Source: an uncultured Caldilineales bacterium (GTDB lineage: Bacteria; Chloroflexota; Anaerolineae; JAAEKA01). Taken from it: a DNA stretch of 27,823 nt. Below are positions 1-9,800 of the stretch, piece by piece. How positions within the stretch are numbered: position 1 is the stretch's first letter; every line of letters begins with the position of its first letter. Under the pieces are notes generated by a model. It saw only the letters and a program-made list of their open reading frames with translations. It made no database searches and was not told where the DNA came from. The stretch covers positions 1 through 27,823 of the forward strand of contig CALESQ010000054.1 of NCBI GenBank assembly GCA_937907455.1, in the 5' to 3' direction. Made by a program: the position numbers and the translations under genes.

Positions 1-53
1 GCGAAGGTGGCCGCACCGTCGGCGCCGGCGTCATCACCCGTGTGATGGACTAA
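1..53 (+). CDS. tuf: Elongation factor Tu, C-terminal end only (partial)
   Basis: Only the last 16 codons and the stop are in the window; the gene enters from the left. Read from base 3 they give EGGRTVGAGVITRVMD, the near-invariant tail of domain III of EF-Tu, the GTPase that delivers aminoacyl-tRNA to the ribosome. The two leading bases (gc) fit the end of the Arg codon that usually precedes this motif. Its position just before rpmG, tRNA-Trp, secE and nusG is a common bacterial order. The identification rests on 16 residues, but these are highly diagnostic. Confidence 0.93.
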   Translation, partial: EGGRTVGAGVITRVMD

Positions 54-63
54 GCAAGCATTC

Positions 64-99
64 GACAGCCAGGGGAGGCCGTTGTGTCTCCCCGCTGTT
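64..99 (+). other. Strong RNA hairpin in the tuf-rpmG spacer
   Basis: The arm GACAGC at 64-69 pairs with GCTGTT at 94-99 (one G-T wobble). GGGGAG at 72-77 pairs with CTCCCC at 88-93 across a CA bulge, and the loop is ten bases. No run of T follows (TGTAAAG), so this is not a standard intrinsic terminator. A processing or stability element in the tuf to rpmG transcript is an inference. Confidence 0.5.
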
Positions 100-115
100 G
101 TAAAGTGAGAATGTC

Positions 116-280
116 ATGGCAAAGAAAGCCGTTCGTATTGTGTTGACGTTAGCTTGCACCGAATGCAAGGAACGCAACTACACCAGCCAAAAGAATCGCC
201 GCAACGATCAGGCACGCCTTGAACTGAAAAAGTATTGCCCTCGTTGCCGCACCCACACCACCCACCGCGAAACGAAATAA
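116..280 (+). CDS. rpmG: 50S ribosomal protein L33, zinc-binding type
   Basis: A 54-residue protein beginning MAKKAVRIVLTLACTECK. L33 is a small protein of the large ribosomal subunit near the E site. Two CxxC pairs are visible (Cys14/Cys17 and Cys41/Cys44), which marks the zinc-ribbon C+ form rather than the zinc-free paralogue induced by zinc starvation. Length is typical. The ATG at 116 is chosen because it gives the standard MAKK N-terminus; an overlapping ATG at 111 is in another frame. The ribosome-binding site is weak (GTGAG about 104-108). It lies 62 bases after tuf and 37 bases before tRNA-Trp, so co-transcription is likely. Confidence 0.95.
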   Translation: MAKKAVRIVLTLACTECKERNYTSQKNRRNDQARLELKKYCPRCRTHTTHRETK

Positions 281-317
281 GTTGTCTGCTCTGGCGCATG
301 ACAACGCGTTTTTGCAC

Positions 318-389
318 AGGCGTGTAGCTCAACGGTAGAGCAACGGTCTCCAAAACCGTAGGTTGCGGGTTCAAATCCTGCCACGCCTG
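318..389 (+). tRNA. trnW: tRNA-Trp (anticodon CCA)
   Basis: The cloverleaf can be folded by hand. The acceptor AGGCGTG (318-324) pairs with CACGCCT (382-388) and the discriminator is G389. The D-stem GCTC/GAGC encloses AACGGTA. The anticodon stem ACGGT/ACCGT encloses the loop CTCCAAA, with CCA at 350-352. The T-stem GCGGG/CCTGC encloses TTCAAAT. The 3' CCA end is not encoded. A tRNA-Trp gene between tuf/rpmG and secE is a common bacterial arrangement, which supports the call. Confidence 0.96.
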
Positions 390-422
390 CCTGTTTCTTC
401 GATAAGAACGTGAACTCTTAAC

Positions 423-456
423 GGAGACACCGCCTGAAATATCGGGCGGTGTCTTC
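423..456 (+). other. Stem-loop between tRNA-Trp and secE
   Basis: AGACACCGCC (425-434) pairs perfectly with GGCGGTGTCT (445-454) around a ten-base loop. One more wobble (424-455) and one G-C pair (423-456) extend it. The following bases (TCAATCG) hold no long T-run, so it is at best a weak terminator. It could instead be a processing site downstream of the tRNA. It buries a possible GTG start at 449, which argues for the later secE start. Confidence 0.5.
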
Positions 457-478
457 AATCGTAAGCGAGAAGCCTACC

Positions 479-688
479 GTGAGCAAAGCCGAGACCGAAA
501 AGACAGAAAATTCTATTGTCAGGTATTTCCGTGAAGCCCGCGCCGAAATGCGCAAAGTTACATGGCCTACCCGCGAAGAGGCGCTTAACCTTACCGGTAT
601 TGTCGTGGCTGTTACCACGGCAATGGCGCTGCTGTTGTGGGTGTTGGATGTGTTCTTTTCGGGCGTAATCACGGCCCTGATCGGCTAA
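479..688 (+). CDS. secE: Preprotein translocase subunit SecE
   Basis: A 69-residue protein (GTG start at 479). SecE is the small essential subunit that clamps SecY in the SecYEG channel. The family signature is visible: an amphipathic stretch FREARAEMRKVTWPTREEA, then a single membrane helix (IVVAVTTAMALLLWVLDVFF). Single-helix SecE of 60-80 residues is usual outside the enterics. The frame is open back to a GTG at 449, but that codon sits inside a 10-bp hairpin and lacks a Shine-Dalgarno site. GTG 479 is preceded by GCGAGAAG and gives the usual short acidic N-terminus. nusG follows 53 bases later, the standard pairing. Confidence 0.93.
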   Translation: MSKAETEKTENSIVRYFREARAEMRKVTWPTREEALNLTGIVVAVTTAMALLLWVLDVFFSGVITALIG

Positions 689-715
689 TTTTGCCTGCCC
701 GCGACAGGCAAAATT
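687..715 (+). other. Perfect 11-bp hairpin over the secE stop and secE-nusG spacer
   Basis: AATTTTGCCTG (687-697) pairs base for base with CAGGCAAAATT (705-715), with loop CCCGCGA. It begins in the secE stop codon. Only three T residues follow the stem, so termination would be inefficient. Attenuation or RNase processing between secE and nusG is an inference. Confidence 0.55.
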
Positions 716-741
716 TCACACCTGGTGAGCTAAGACAAACC

Positions 742-1350
742 GTGGCAAAGACAGACAAGCGCGCATCCGATCAATCCCAAGAGGTTGAATCGATAATCGA
801 ACAGTCCGGCGCAGAGGATGCTTCACCCCAGGCAGCATGGTATGTGATTCATAGCTATTCCGGCTATGAAAACAAGGTGAAGAAAAACCTTGAGCATCGT
901 ATCGAATCGATGGACATGCAGGACAAGATCTTCCAGGTCGTTGTCCCCACCGAAGAAGAGATCGAGCTGAAGGATGGCCAGCGCCGCATTGTCGAACGCC
1001 GCGTCTTTCCTGGGTACGTCCTGGTTCAAATGATCATGGATGAACAATCCTGGTACGTGGTGCGTAACACGCCCAACGTTACCGGCTTTGTCGGCATGGG
1101 CAACAAACCCACACCACTGCCCGACGATGAAGTGAAGCGCATCATGCGCCAGCTTGAATCTGAGGAACCGAAGATCAAGGTTGATTTCAAGGTTGGGCAA
1201 AAGGTGCGCATTGTAGATGGCGCGTTTGCCGAGTTCACCGGCATTGTTCAGGAGCTACATCCCGACAAAGGGCGCGCGCGGGTCATGGTTTCGTTCTTCA
1301 ACCGTGATACCCCCGTTGATGTAGATTTCCTGCAGCTTGAAAAAGTTTAA
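742..1350 (+). CDS. nusG: Transcription termination/antitermination protein NusG
   Basis: A 202-residue protein. NusG binds RNA polymerase and, through its KOW domain, Rho or ribosomal S10, linking transcription to translation. The NGN domain covers about residues 32-120 (WYVIHSYSGYENKVKKNLEH; VFPGYVLVQM; VRNTPNVTGFVG). The C-terminal KOW domain follows from about residue 148 (VGQKVRIVDGAFAEFTGIV). A 30-residue acidic, low-complexity N-terminus precedes the NGN domain. The frame is open upstream into secE. The GTG at 742 is preferred because it follows GGTGAG and lies after the secE gene. It sits between secE and rplK as in most bacteria. Confidence 0.95.
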   Translation: MAKTDKRASDQSQEVESIIEQSGAEDASPQAAWYVIHSYSGYENKVKKNLEHRIESMDMQDKIFQVVVPTEEEIELKDGQRRIVERRVFPGYVLVQMIMDEQSWYVVRNTPNVTGFVGMGNKPTPLPDDEVKRIMRQLESEEPKIKVDFKVGQKVRIVDGAFAEFTGIVQELHPDKGRARVMVSFFNRDTPVDVDFLQLEKV

Positions 1351-1368
1351 GCCTTACTGAGGTAAAGC

Positions 1369-1794
1369 ATGGCAAAGAAGATTAAAGCAATTGTTCGGCT
1401 TCAGGTTCCGGCAGGCAAGGCCAACCCCGCGCCCCCGGTCGGCCCTGCGCTCGGCCAGCACGGCGTCAACATCATGGCCTTCGTCAAGGAATATAACGCT
1501 AAAACCGCCAGCATGGTGGGTAGCATTATTCCGGTGGAGATCACGATCTTTCAGGACAGCTCTTTCACCCTGACCCTGAAAACCCCACCGGCGACCGACC
1601 TGCTCAAAAAGGCCGCAGGCATCCCCAAAGGCTCTGCTTCGGCCAATCGCAACAAGGTCGGCAAGGTCACGCGCGCCGATCTGCGCAATATCGCCGAGCA
1701 AAAGATGAAGGACTTGAACGCGGTTGATATTGATGGCGCGGTCAAGATGATTGAAGGTAGCGCCCGCAGCATGGGCATTACCGTTGTAGACTAA
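1369..1794 (+). CDS. rplK: 50S ribosomal protein L11
   Basis: 141 residues, the standard length. L11 forms the GTPase-associated stalk base with 23S rRNA and is needed for the stringent response through RelA. The N-terminal domain carries PAGKANPAPPVGPALGQHG, the proline-rich linker region that thiostrepton targets. The C-terminal RNA-binding domain is recognisable from KVGKVTRADLRNIAEQK to the end. A GAGGT Shine-Dalgarno element lies just before ATG 1369. It follows nusG by 18 bases and is followed by rplA, the conserved L11 operon order. Confidence 0.97.
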   Translation: MAKKIKAIVRLQVPAGKANPAPPVGPALGQHGVNIMAFVKEYNAKTASMVGSIIPVEITIFQDSSFTLTLKTPPATDLLKKAAGIPKGSASANRNKVGKVTRADLRNIAEQKMKDLNAVDIDGAVKMIEGSARSMGITVVD

Positions 1795-1867
1795 CAGCTA
1801 CCGCGTGTAGCGTTCGTGGCAGGAGTATGGTATTTGACCTGCTCCGCAATGACCACAAGGAGATAGC

Positions 1868-2581
1868 ATGGCAAAGCACGGCAAGAAATATCTGGAAGCC
1901 CAGAGCAAAATCAACCCCAGCCAGCAGTACACCCCTGCCGAGGCGGTGAAACTGGTGCGCGACACGGCCTTTACCAAGTTCGACAGCACGGTTGAAATAC
2001 ACATGCGCATGGGTGTAGACCCGCGCCACGCTGATCAGCAGGTGCGCGGTGTAGTCTTGATGCCCAGCGGCACCGGCAAGCAGGTGCGCATTCTGGTGTT
2101 CGCCGAAGGCGATGCCGCCAGACGTGCCGAAGAAGCCGGCGCCGATTTTGTCGGCAGCGACGAGCTGGTGAACCAGATTGCTGGCGGTTGGACCGCCTTC
2201 GACATGGCAATTGCCACTCCTTCCATGATGAAAAAGGTCGGTCGCCTGGGACGTGTTCTCGGCCCCCGCGGCCTGATGCCCAGCCCCAAGGCCGGCACCA
2301 TCGTAGAAGAAGACGATCTGGCCCGCGTTATTCAGGAAGCGCGCCAAGGCCGCGTGGAGTTCAAGGTAGACAAAACGGCCAACATCCACGTGCCCCTGGG
2401 CAAGATCAGCTTCAGCGAAGAAGCGCTGATGGCTAATCTGTCTGCGGTGATGGAAGCCATTACCCGCGCGAAGCCCTCTGGGGCCAAAGGCGCTTACATC
2501 AAGCGCGTCACGCTGACCTCTACCATGGGGCCGGCGATCAAGATGGATGCTAACCAGGCTTCGCTGTTGCGCACTGCCTGA
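1868..2581 (+). CDS. rplA: 50S ribosomal protein L1
   Basis: 237 residues, close to the usual 230-235. L1 forms the mobile L1 stalk that helps release deacylated tRNA, and in many bacteria represses its own operon by binding mRNA. The signature LGPRGLMPSPKAGT is present near residue 140, with the N-terminal GKKYLEAQSKI start and the conserved FTKFDSTVEIHMRMGVDPRH block. ATG 1868 follows a good AAGGAG element with 6-base spacing. A 73-base spacer separates it from rplK; I see no clear L1-binding hairpin there. Confidence 0.97.
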   Translation: MAKHGKKYLEAQSKINPSQQYTPAEAVKLVRDTAFTKFDSTVEIHMRMGVDPRHADQQVRGVVLMPSGTGKQVRILVFAEGDAARRAEEAGADFVGSDELVNQIAGGWTAFDMAIATPSMMKKVGRLGRVLGPRGLMPSPKAGTIVEEDDLARVIQEARQGRVEFKVDKTANIHVPLGKISFSEEALMANLSAVMEAITRAKPSGAKGAYIKRVTLTSTMGPAIKMDANQASLLRTA

Positions 2582-2876
2582 TCGTAAAATCGGCAGAGCG
2601 GCAACCGTTGCGTTTTTAACAACTTAATTGTTTCCCCCTTTGTTGCTGTTGACAGCAGGTGCCATTCAATTGGCTTAAACCATCAGCCCGCCGAAGTGAC
2701 AGGATATGGAGAACATCAGCCCAGTTTACACTAACGCGGGCTGCGATCATGCCGTGGCTTCTTGTCGCGGTGTGTCTGATATGTTTTTTCAGCCTGTGCA
2801 TCGGCCTCGATGGGCAGGCTTTTTTGTTGCCCTGCCGTTGCAGCAGCAATGATCTATGTTGTAAGGAGGTAAGCGC
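2582..2876 (+). promoter_or_regulatory. L10-type ribosomal protein leader (rplA-rplJ spacer)
   Basis: This 295-base spacer holds no convincing gene. It has the architecture of an L10 leader. A long-range stem CAGCCCGC (2684-2691) with GCGGGCTG (2736-2743) encloses a purine-rich arm (GAAGTGACAGGATATGGAGAA) of the sort L10(L12)4 binds. It is followed by a terminator-like hairpin at 2791-2825, and the rplJ Shine-Dalgarno site AAGGAGGT is at 2863-2870. In known cases the L10-L12 complex binds the leader and lowers rplJL expression. The fold was made by eye, and the match to the Rfam L10 leader family is inferred from position and layout. Confidence 0.6.
2791..2825 (+). terminator. Attenuator-like intrinsic terminator upstream of rplJ
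   Basis: AGCCTG (2791-2796) pairs with CAGGCT (2815-2820). Inside, CATCG (2799-2803) pairs with CGATG (2808-2812) around a GCCT loop, and T2820-T2825 form an unbroken T-run. Because rplJ starts only about 50 bases downstream on the same strand, this is better read as a conditional attenuator than as an operon end. Confidence 0.7.
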
Positions 2877-3443
2877 TTGGCAATCTCACGCGAGAAGAAA
2901 GAACAGTTCGTCGCAGCGTATGTCGAGCAGTTAGCCAAAAGCCCAGCCATCGTCTTCGCCGAGTATCGCGGTACCACGGTGCAGCAGATCCAGCGTCTGC
3001 GCAGCCAGATGCGCGAACACGGCACAGGCGTGCAGGTGGTCAAAAACAGCCTGATGGCGATTGCACTGAAGCAGGCAGGCATGCCGGTTCCTGAAGAATA
3101 TCTGGCCGGCCCTACTGCTGTGGTGTACATGCCTGAGGATGTGGCCAGCGCAGCAAAAGCACTCTTCGACTCGATCAAAGACCTGGACAAGATCAAGGTG
3201 CGCGCAGCAATCCTTGACGGTCAGGTGTTGAACGCCGAAGGGGCGCGCCAACTGCGCGACCTGCCCAGCAAGAACGATGTCTTGGCCCAGTTGCTTGGAG
3301 CTATTCAGGGACCTGCCAGCGAGCTGGTGCGCACCCTGGAAGCCCCGGCAAGCGAGCTGTATCGCACGCTGCAAGCCCCGTTGCGCGAGCTGGCTCTTAC
3401 GATCCAGTCCTACGCCGACAAGGGCGCTCAGGCTGCTGCCTGA
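2877..3443 (+). CDS. rplJ: 50S ribosomal protein L10
   Basis: 188 residues. L10 anchors L7/L12 dimers to the ribosomal stalk base. The N-terminal globular domain is clear (AISREKKEQFVAAYVEQL, VFAEYRGTTVQQIQRLR, VVKNSLMAIAL). The C-terminal helix that binds L7/L12 dimers is long here: from about residue 135 it shows repeated segments of the type GPASELVRTLEAPASELYRT, which may hold three dimers as in thermophiles. The TTG start at 2877 is secured by a perfect AAGGAGGT six bases upstream. It is preceded by the L10-type leader and followed by rplL. Confidence 0.96.
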   Translation: MAISREKKEQFVAAYVEQLAKSPAIVFAEYRGTTVQQIQRLRSQMREHGTGVQVVKNSLMAIALKQAGMPVPEEYLAGPTAVVYMPEDVASAAKALFDSIKDLDKIKVRAAILDGQVLNAEGARQLRDLPSKNDVLAQLLGAIQGPASELVRTLEAPASELYRTLQAPLRELALTIQSYADKGAQAAA

Positions 3444-3460
3444 GTTCAATCACCCGTCAT

Positions 3461-3478
3461 GCCGCTTTCGTTAGCGGC
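3461..3478 (+). other. Small hairpin in the rplJ-rplL spacer
   Basis: GCCGCT (3461-3466) pairs with AGCGGC (3473-3478) around TTCGTT. A weaker TCAAC/GTTGA pair follows at 3483-3497. No T-run is present. A processing or translation-tuning site that lets L12 be made in excess of L10 is an inference from position. Confidence 0.4.
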
Positions 3479-3533
3479 GCAATCAACCTAAAGTTGAAAA
3501 CTAAACTCAATTCCAATTTGGAGGTTTTTCACC

Positions 3534-3923
3534 GTGTCTGACAAGATCGCACAGGTAAAAGAATTGCTGAACTCACTGACGCTGCTTGAAGCCGCGCAGT
3601 TGGCGAAGGATCTGCAGGAAGAGTGGGGCGTTAGCGCCGCCGCTCCGATGATGGCTATGGCTGCTGCCCCCGCCGCCGCCGCTACCGCCGCCGCCGAGCC
3701 GGTTGAAGAGCAGACCGAGTTCGACGTGGTGCTGAAGAGCGCTGGCGACAACAAGATCGGCGTCATCAAGGAAGTCCGCAAGATCACCAACCTTGGCCTG
3801 AAAGAAGCCAAGGACCTGGTCGAGTCCGCTCCCACCCCCGTGGTGACCGGCGTGACCAAGGAAGCTGCTGCCGAGGCCAAGGCCGCCCTCGAGGCTGCCG
3901 GCGCTGCCATCGAAGTGAAATAA
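3534..3923 (+). CDS. rplL: 50S ribosomal protein L7/L12
   Basis: 129 residues. L7/L12 is the multi-copy stalk protein that recruits translation factors and stimulates their GTPase. The N-terminal dimerisation helices (about 1-35) are followed by an alanine-rich hinge (about 38-58: AAAPAAAATAAAEPVEEQ). The conserved C-terminal domain contains VRKITNLGLKEAKDLVE. The GTG start at 3534 has GGAGG at 3520-3524. It is the last gene of the ribosomal run; a strong terminator follows 30 bases later. Confidence 0.97.
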   Translation: MSDKIAQVKELLNSLTLLEAAQLAKDLQEEWGVSAAAPMMAMAAAPAAAATAAAEPVEEQTEFDVVLKSAGDNKIGVIKEVRKITNLGLKEAKDLVESAPTPVVTGVTKEAAAEAKAALEAAGAAIEVK

Positions 3924-3951
3924 GCGTTCACTGCCCTGCTGTTGCAGCAAA

Positions 3952-3983
3952 AAAGGCCCCCGCCAATTGGCGGGGGCCTTTTT
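3952..3983 (+). terminator. Bidirectional intrinsic terminator between rplL and pyk
   Basis: AAAGGCCCCCGCC (3952-3964) pairs perfectly with GGCGGGGGCCTTT (3969-3981) around AATT. A-runs and T-runs flank the stem on both sides, so it can stop rplL transcripts from the left and pyk transcripts from the right. The two genes converge here. Confidence 0.93.
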
Positions 3984-4008
3984 GTTGTTGCCGAGAAGCC
4001 GAGCGTTC

Positions 4009-5763
<1,755 letters not shown>

Positions 5764-5849
5764 AAGCGCGCTCCTGTTTTGTACCTGTCATCAGGGCGGC
5801 GAGAGGTTGCGGGTGAAGGGAATTCACCGCCTCACCGCCTAAAGCTGTC

Positions 5850-6833
5850 TCAGCCGCTGCCAGCTTCAGCCGCTTCCTGCCGGCTCAAGCTGGCAGCTTC
5901 GGCGGCCAGATCAGCGTTTTTTTCTTTGTTTTTGCCGCCCAGCGTGCGTTTAAGGCTTTTGCCTACGCCGCCCGTGGCGGGCTGCTCCATAGACAGATCG
6001 GTGACAGCCTCTACCGGTGAGGGCAATCCGCCATCGTCGCGCGCCAGGTCTTCGCGGTGACGGCACACCCACAGATACAGGTCGGCGGCGGTGCGGCCCG
6101 GGAAGCGATCCAAAATCGGTGAAGCCCAGATGGCAGCAGCGACCGGCAGATAAACGGTATCGTACCAGCTAGCTACTGCCTCATCCCAGGGGATGCTGCG
6201 TTGTTGCTCGATCCCCAGATAGTAGCGATGTACTTCGATGTGTTGCAGCAGCTCCAGATAACTGCCGATTTCGGTGACTTCGACATCGGCATCGGGGCGC
6301 AGATCGTTCAGATGGGTGGTGCGCAGGAAATCGGCCAGTGCCGCCTTTAGTATCAGGTCTTCGGGGCGGGTGGTAGCATCAATCGGCACCGGCGTCTCAA
6401 TACGCGTGACGTAGGCTTCTATGTCGTGCAAGCCATTGGCGCGCGCTACCGAAACGCGGTGGTGACCGTCCAACACAAAGTAGGCATCGCCGATCTGGTA
6501 CACGTGGATGGGCGGCAGGCCGCTGAAGCTGTGCATGGCGGCATCCACGGCTTGCCAGCGTTGGCGGTTGATCGATTCTTTAGGCAGGAATTCGCGGGTA
6601 AAGTCGCGGTAGCGTCCGACGCTGCCGACAATCTTGTCCAGCGGGATCATCTGCGGATCGGGCCGGGCTACTTGATGCCAGGCCTGCAAGGCAGTCTGCA
6701 CTGCCTCAAACGAGAGCAGCTCAGGCGAGCGCCCGCGCACCAGGCTGAACAGGTTTTCAAGAAACAGCTTGCGCCGGGCCTCTTGAAAGCGTTTGCCGGC
6801 TTCCTGCTGGGCAAAAAGCGGGTTTTCGTTCAT
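5850..6833 (-). CDS. ParB/Srx-fold protein of unknown function
   Basis: 327 residues. Residues about 62-150 form a ParB N-terminal-like domain: MIPLDKIVGSVGRYRD, then PPIHVYQIGDAYFVLDGHHR with the box DGHHR at 122-126, and VSVARANGLHDIEAYV. This fold can bind or hydrolyse nucleotides, as in ParB CTPases and sulfiredoxin. No helix-turn-helix of a true chromosome-partition ParB is evident. The C-terminal half is helical with several Trp/Tyr residues (YYLGIEQQRSIPWDEAVASW), and the end is charged and alanine-rich. ATG 6833 is chosen because the 27 residues before it overlap the PBP gene and look non-coding. It starts 16 bases after the PBP stop, so co-expression is likely. Function not assigned. 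Confidence 0.8.
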   Translation of the reverse strand: MNENPLFAQQEAGKRFQEARRKLFLENLFSLVRGRSPELLSFEAVQTALQAWHQVARPDPQMIPLDKIVGSVGRYRDFTREFLPKESINRQRWQAVDAAMHSFSGLPPIHVYQIGDAYFVLDGHHRVSVARANGLHDIEAYVTRIETPVPIDATTRPEDLILKAALADFLRTTHLNDLRPDADVEVTEIGSYLELLQHIEVHRYYLGIEQQRSIPWDEAVASWYDTVYLPVAAAIWASPILDRFPGRTAADLYLWVCRHREDLARDDGGLPSPVEAVTDLSMEQPATGGVGKSLKRTLGGKNKEKNADLAAEAASLSRQEAAEAGSG

Positions 6834-6849
6834 GTGCGTGGGAAAAGGG

Positions 6850-9800
6850 CTAGGGTTTCTTTTCCGGTTTTTTGGTGACGAATACGCGCACGGGTTTGCT
6901 GCGGGTAGCATTGCCGGCGCGGTCGTAGGCTACCACGCTGATCAAGTGGGTTTCGGTGTATTCATCACCAGGCCCGGCTACAAAGCCAAAGCCGTTGGCA
7001 TAGATGGTATAGGTACGGCCGGTTGGTTGACCGTCTGGGCCGGTTTCGGGCAAGGCACGTCCCGCGCCGCTGCCGCTTTCAGGGCCGAAAATCTGCAGAT
7101 CCCAGCGCCGACTGAATGGCGGCACCGCGCTGGAGCCGATGAAGTTGCCGTCGAGGAAGAACTCAACGCGATCCATAGCCCAATCGTCGGTGGCACTGGC
7201 GGTGACGCTGATCCATTCCTCTTGTTCGGTGGTGAAGCGCTTGCCTTCGGTGGGGTCTTCGATCACCACGGTGGGGGCCGATCCATCTATCGTTACCTGC
7301 AAGGAACCGACTTTTTCGCTGCCATCAGCGCGCGTTACTACCACGCGCAGGGTGTACAAGCCGCCCAGACCGTAGGTATTCCAGGTTTCCAGCGTGTCAC
7401 CGGCTACCGGTTCGGTGTGGGTGGGGCCAATCTGGGTCCAGCCGCCGGGGTAGATGCCCGCGCCATACTCTACGCGATACCCGGCAAAGCCTTCAAGCTG
7501 GGCGTTGCCTCTGATTTGCACAGTGCCGTTGACATAGGAATAGGGCGTGGGTGAAAAGATCGCTGCTTCACCATCCACTGTGCCCAGGCTGACGGTGGTG
7601 TCATATTCTGTAGGTGGCTGGGCAATACCCTGCTCTTTCACCCAGTCGGCTGCTTCCGGCGGGTAGATCTGGTAGACGCGGTATTCGCGCAGTTCCGGCG
7701 GGGTATAAGGCGTAGCCAGCTTGCCGTTTTCGCGGTTGATCTCGAACGCTCGCCAGACGTTGTCGGTGCGCGTCGGCTCGGTGCCTTCGATGAAGATCTC
7801 GCGCACCACGCGCCCGCATTCCGGTGTGGGCAGCAGACCCGACTCCCAACATACGTCGCGTTCGATAATGCCGGGCGGTCGGGGGAAATCTTCCGGCGGC
7901 ACTCCGCGGTCGGTAAGCGCATATTGCATCACCGCATGGAAAATGGGTGCAGCCCCGCGACTGCCGGGCACTTCGTACATTTCGCTGTTATCAGCGTTGC
8001 CCACCCATACACCTACAGCCAGTTGTGGCGCGTAGCCGATGGTCCAACCGTCGGTCCAGTTATTGGTGGAGCCGGTTTTGGCTGCGATCTTGCGGTCGGG
8101 CAGCTCCAGGAAGCGGGCCCAGTCGGTGTAGGCAGCCAAACGGGCGTTGTAGTCAGACTGTACATCCTGAAGCAGATAGGCGTGCTGTTGATCCACCAGG
8201 CGTTCGGTGGTGGGCTGTTTGTATTCGTAGATAATCTGGCCGGTTTTGTCGCGCGCCTGTAAAATGCTGACGGGGTCCAGGGTGCGATAGCCGGGGCGCT
8301 GACGGCTTTCTTCCACCGGCTGGCCGGCCATCACGCCGCCACTGGCAAAGACGCTGTAGGCATATACCATGTCCAGCAACCGCACATCGCCTCCGCCCAG
8401 TGTCAGACTCAGGCCGTAGTATTCTTTATCCAACGAGTTGATGCCCAGCTTGTGCGCCAGGTCAATGACGTTTTTCACGCCTACCTGTTGCATCAGCCAG
8501 ACTGCGGGGATGTTGTAGGAACGCTGCAATGCATAACGCGCTAGTTGCGGGCCATGATATTTGCGGTCGTAGTTTTCCGGCACGTAGGGTGGTTCGAGTG
8601 CGTTGGGGAATACCGTGCGCACATCCATCATGCGCGTGGCTGGGGTGTAACCCTGCAGAAACGCTTCGAGATAGGTGAAGGGTTTGAAACTGGAACCCGG
8701 CTGGTTTTCAGCCAATGCCATGTTCACTTCGCCGTCAATGTCTTCGTTGTTGTAGTCTACGCTGCCCACCATGCTGAGGATTTCGCCGGTGCTGGGGCGA
8801 ATGACTATCACGGCGGCGTTGTGGGCGTTGTGATCAACATCTGCCATGTTGGGCATCAGGTCTATGGATTTGAAGCCATCGCAGGTTTCTGCGGGTGTGC
8901 TCTCCGGCGGTTTGTAGTCGGCAGGAGCAGTGCCTTCCAGAGCAGCAATGCGCACGCGGGCCGCGCATTGAGCGGCTTTTTGCAGGTCAAAATCCAGCGT
9001 GGTATACACCTGCAAGCCCGTGCGCCAGATGAAGTAAGGGTCTTCGGGTGTATTGAAGCGACGTTGCACCTCATCCAGCACGTATAGCGCAAAGTGCGGT
9101 GCGCTCAGATTCTCGAAGCGTTCGGTGGTTTTGCGATGCAGAAACATCCAGCGTGAATCGCCGTAGGTTTTTGCTTCGTCGGCAGCCGCCTGATCAATCC
9201 AGCCGGCTGTGACCAGCGCATCCAGCACGCGGTCGCTGGCTGCCTTGCTGGTGGCGGCATTCTCGCGGTCGTAGGCGCTGATCAGCTTTTGGTCGTAGAG
9301 GTCTTTCAGCACGCGGTAGTCGAAGAATTTTTTGGCCGCGTTGGCTTCGTCCTGTGACAGATAGCCCGCTTCTGTCACCAGCGCATCCAGCGCCTTGCGC
9401 TGTCGGCGATAGGCATCCTGCGGGCTGTCAAAGGGATTTAACCCCGGATATTGCGGAATCGTTGCCAGCATCACGGCTTCTGGCAGCGTTAATTCGCTGG
9501 CCGATTTCTCATAGTACACCTGCGAAGCAGCCTGAATGCCGTAGGCAAAGTTGCCGTAGAAGTTGTGGTTGATATACCATTCCAGGATCTGCTCTTTGGA
9601 ATAGCGCCGCGTGATCTCCAGCGCCATGATCACTTCTTTGATCTTGCGCGTATAGCTGCGCTCGTAGCGATCTTCAGGATCAATGATGATCTGCTTGATG
9701 AGCTGCTGGGTAATGGAACTGCCGCCCTGCACCTGTCCGCCGCGCAGGTTCGACACAAAGGCGCGGCCAAGCCCCACCGGGTTGATGCCCGGATTGTCCC

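Noticed and set aside
449..478. Longer secE from GTG 449
   Set aside because: The codon is inside a 10-bp hairpin, has no Shine-Dalgarno site, and the added residues are not conserved-looking.
2659..2934. Open frame of 91 codons in the rplA-rplJ spacer
   Set aside because: It runs through the leader stems, the attenuator and the rplJ start, has no ribosome-binding site and does not resemble a protein.
5850..6833. Chromosome-partition ParB
   Set aside because: It has the DGHHR box but no helix-turn-helix or dimerisation domain, no parA gene and no parS-like site.
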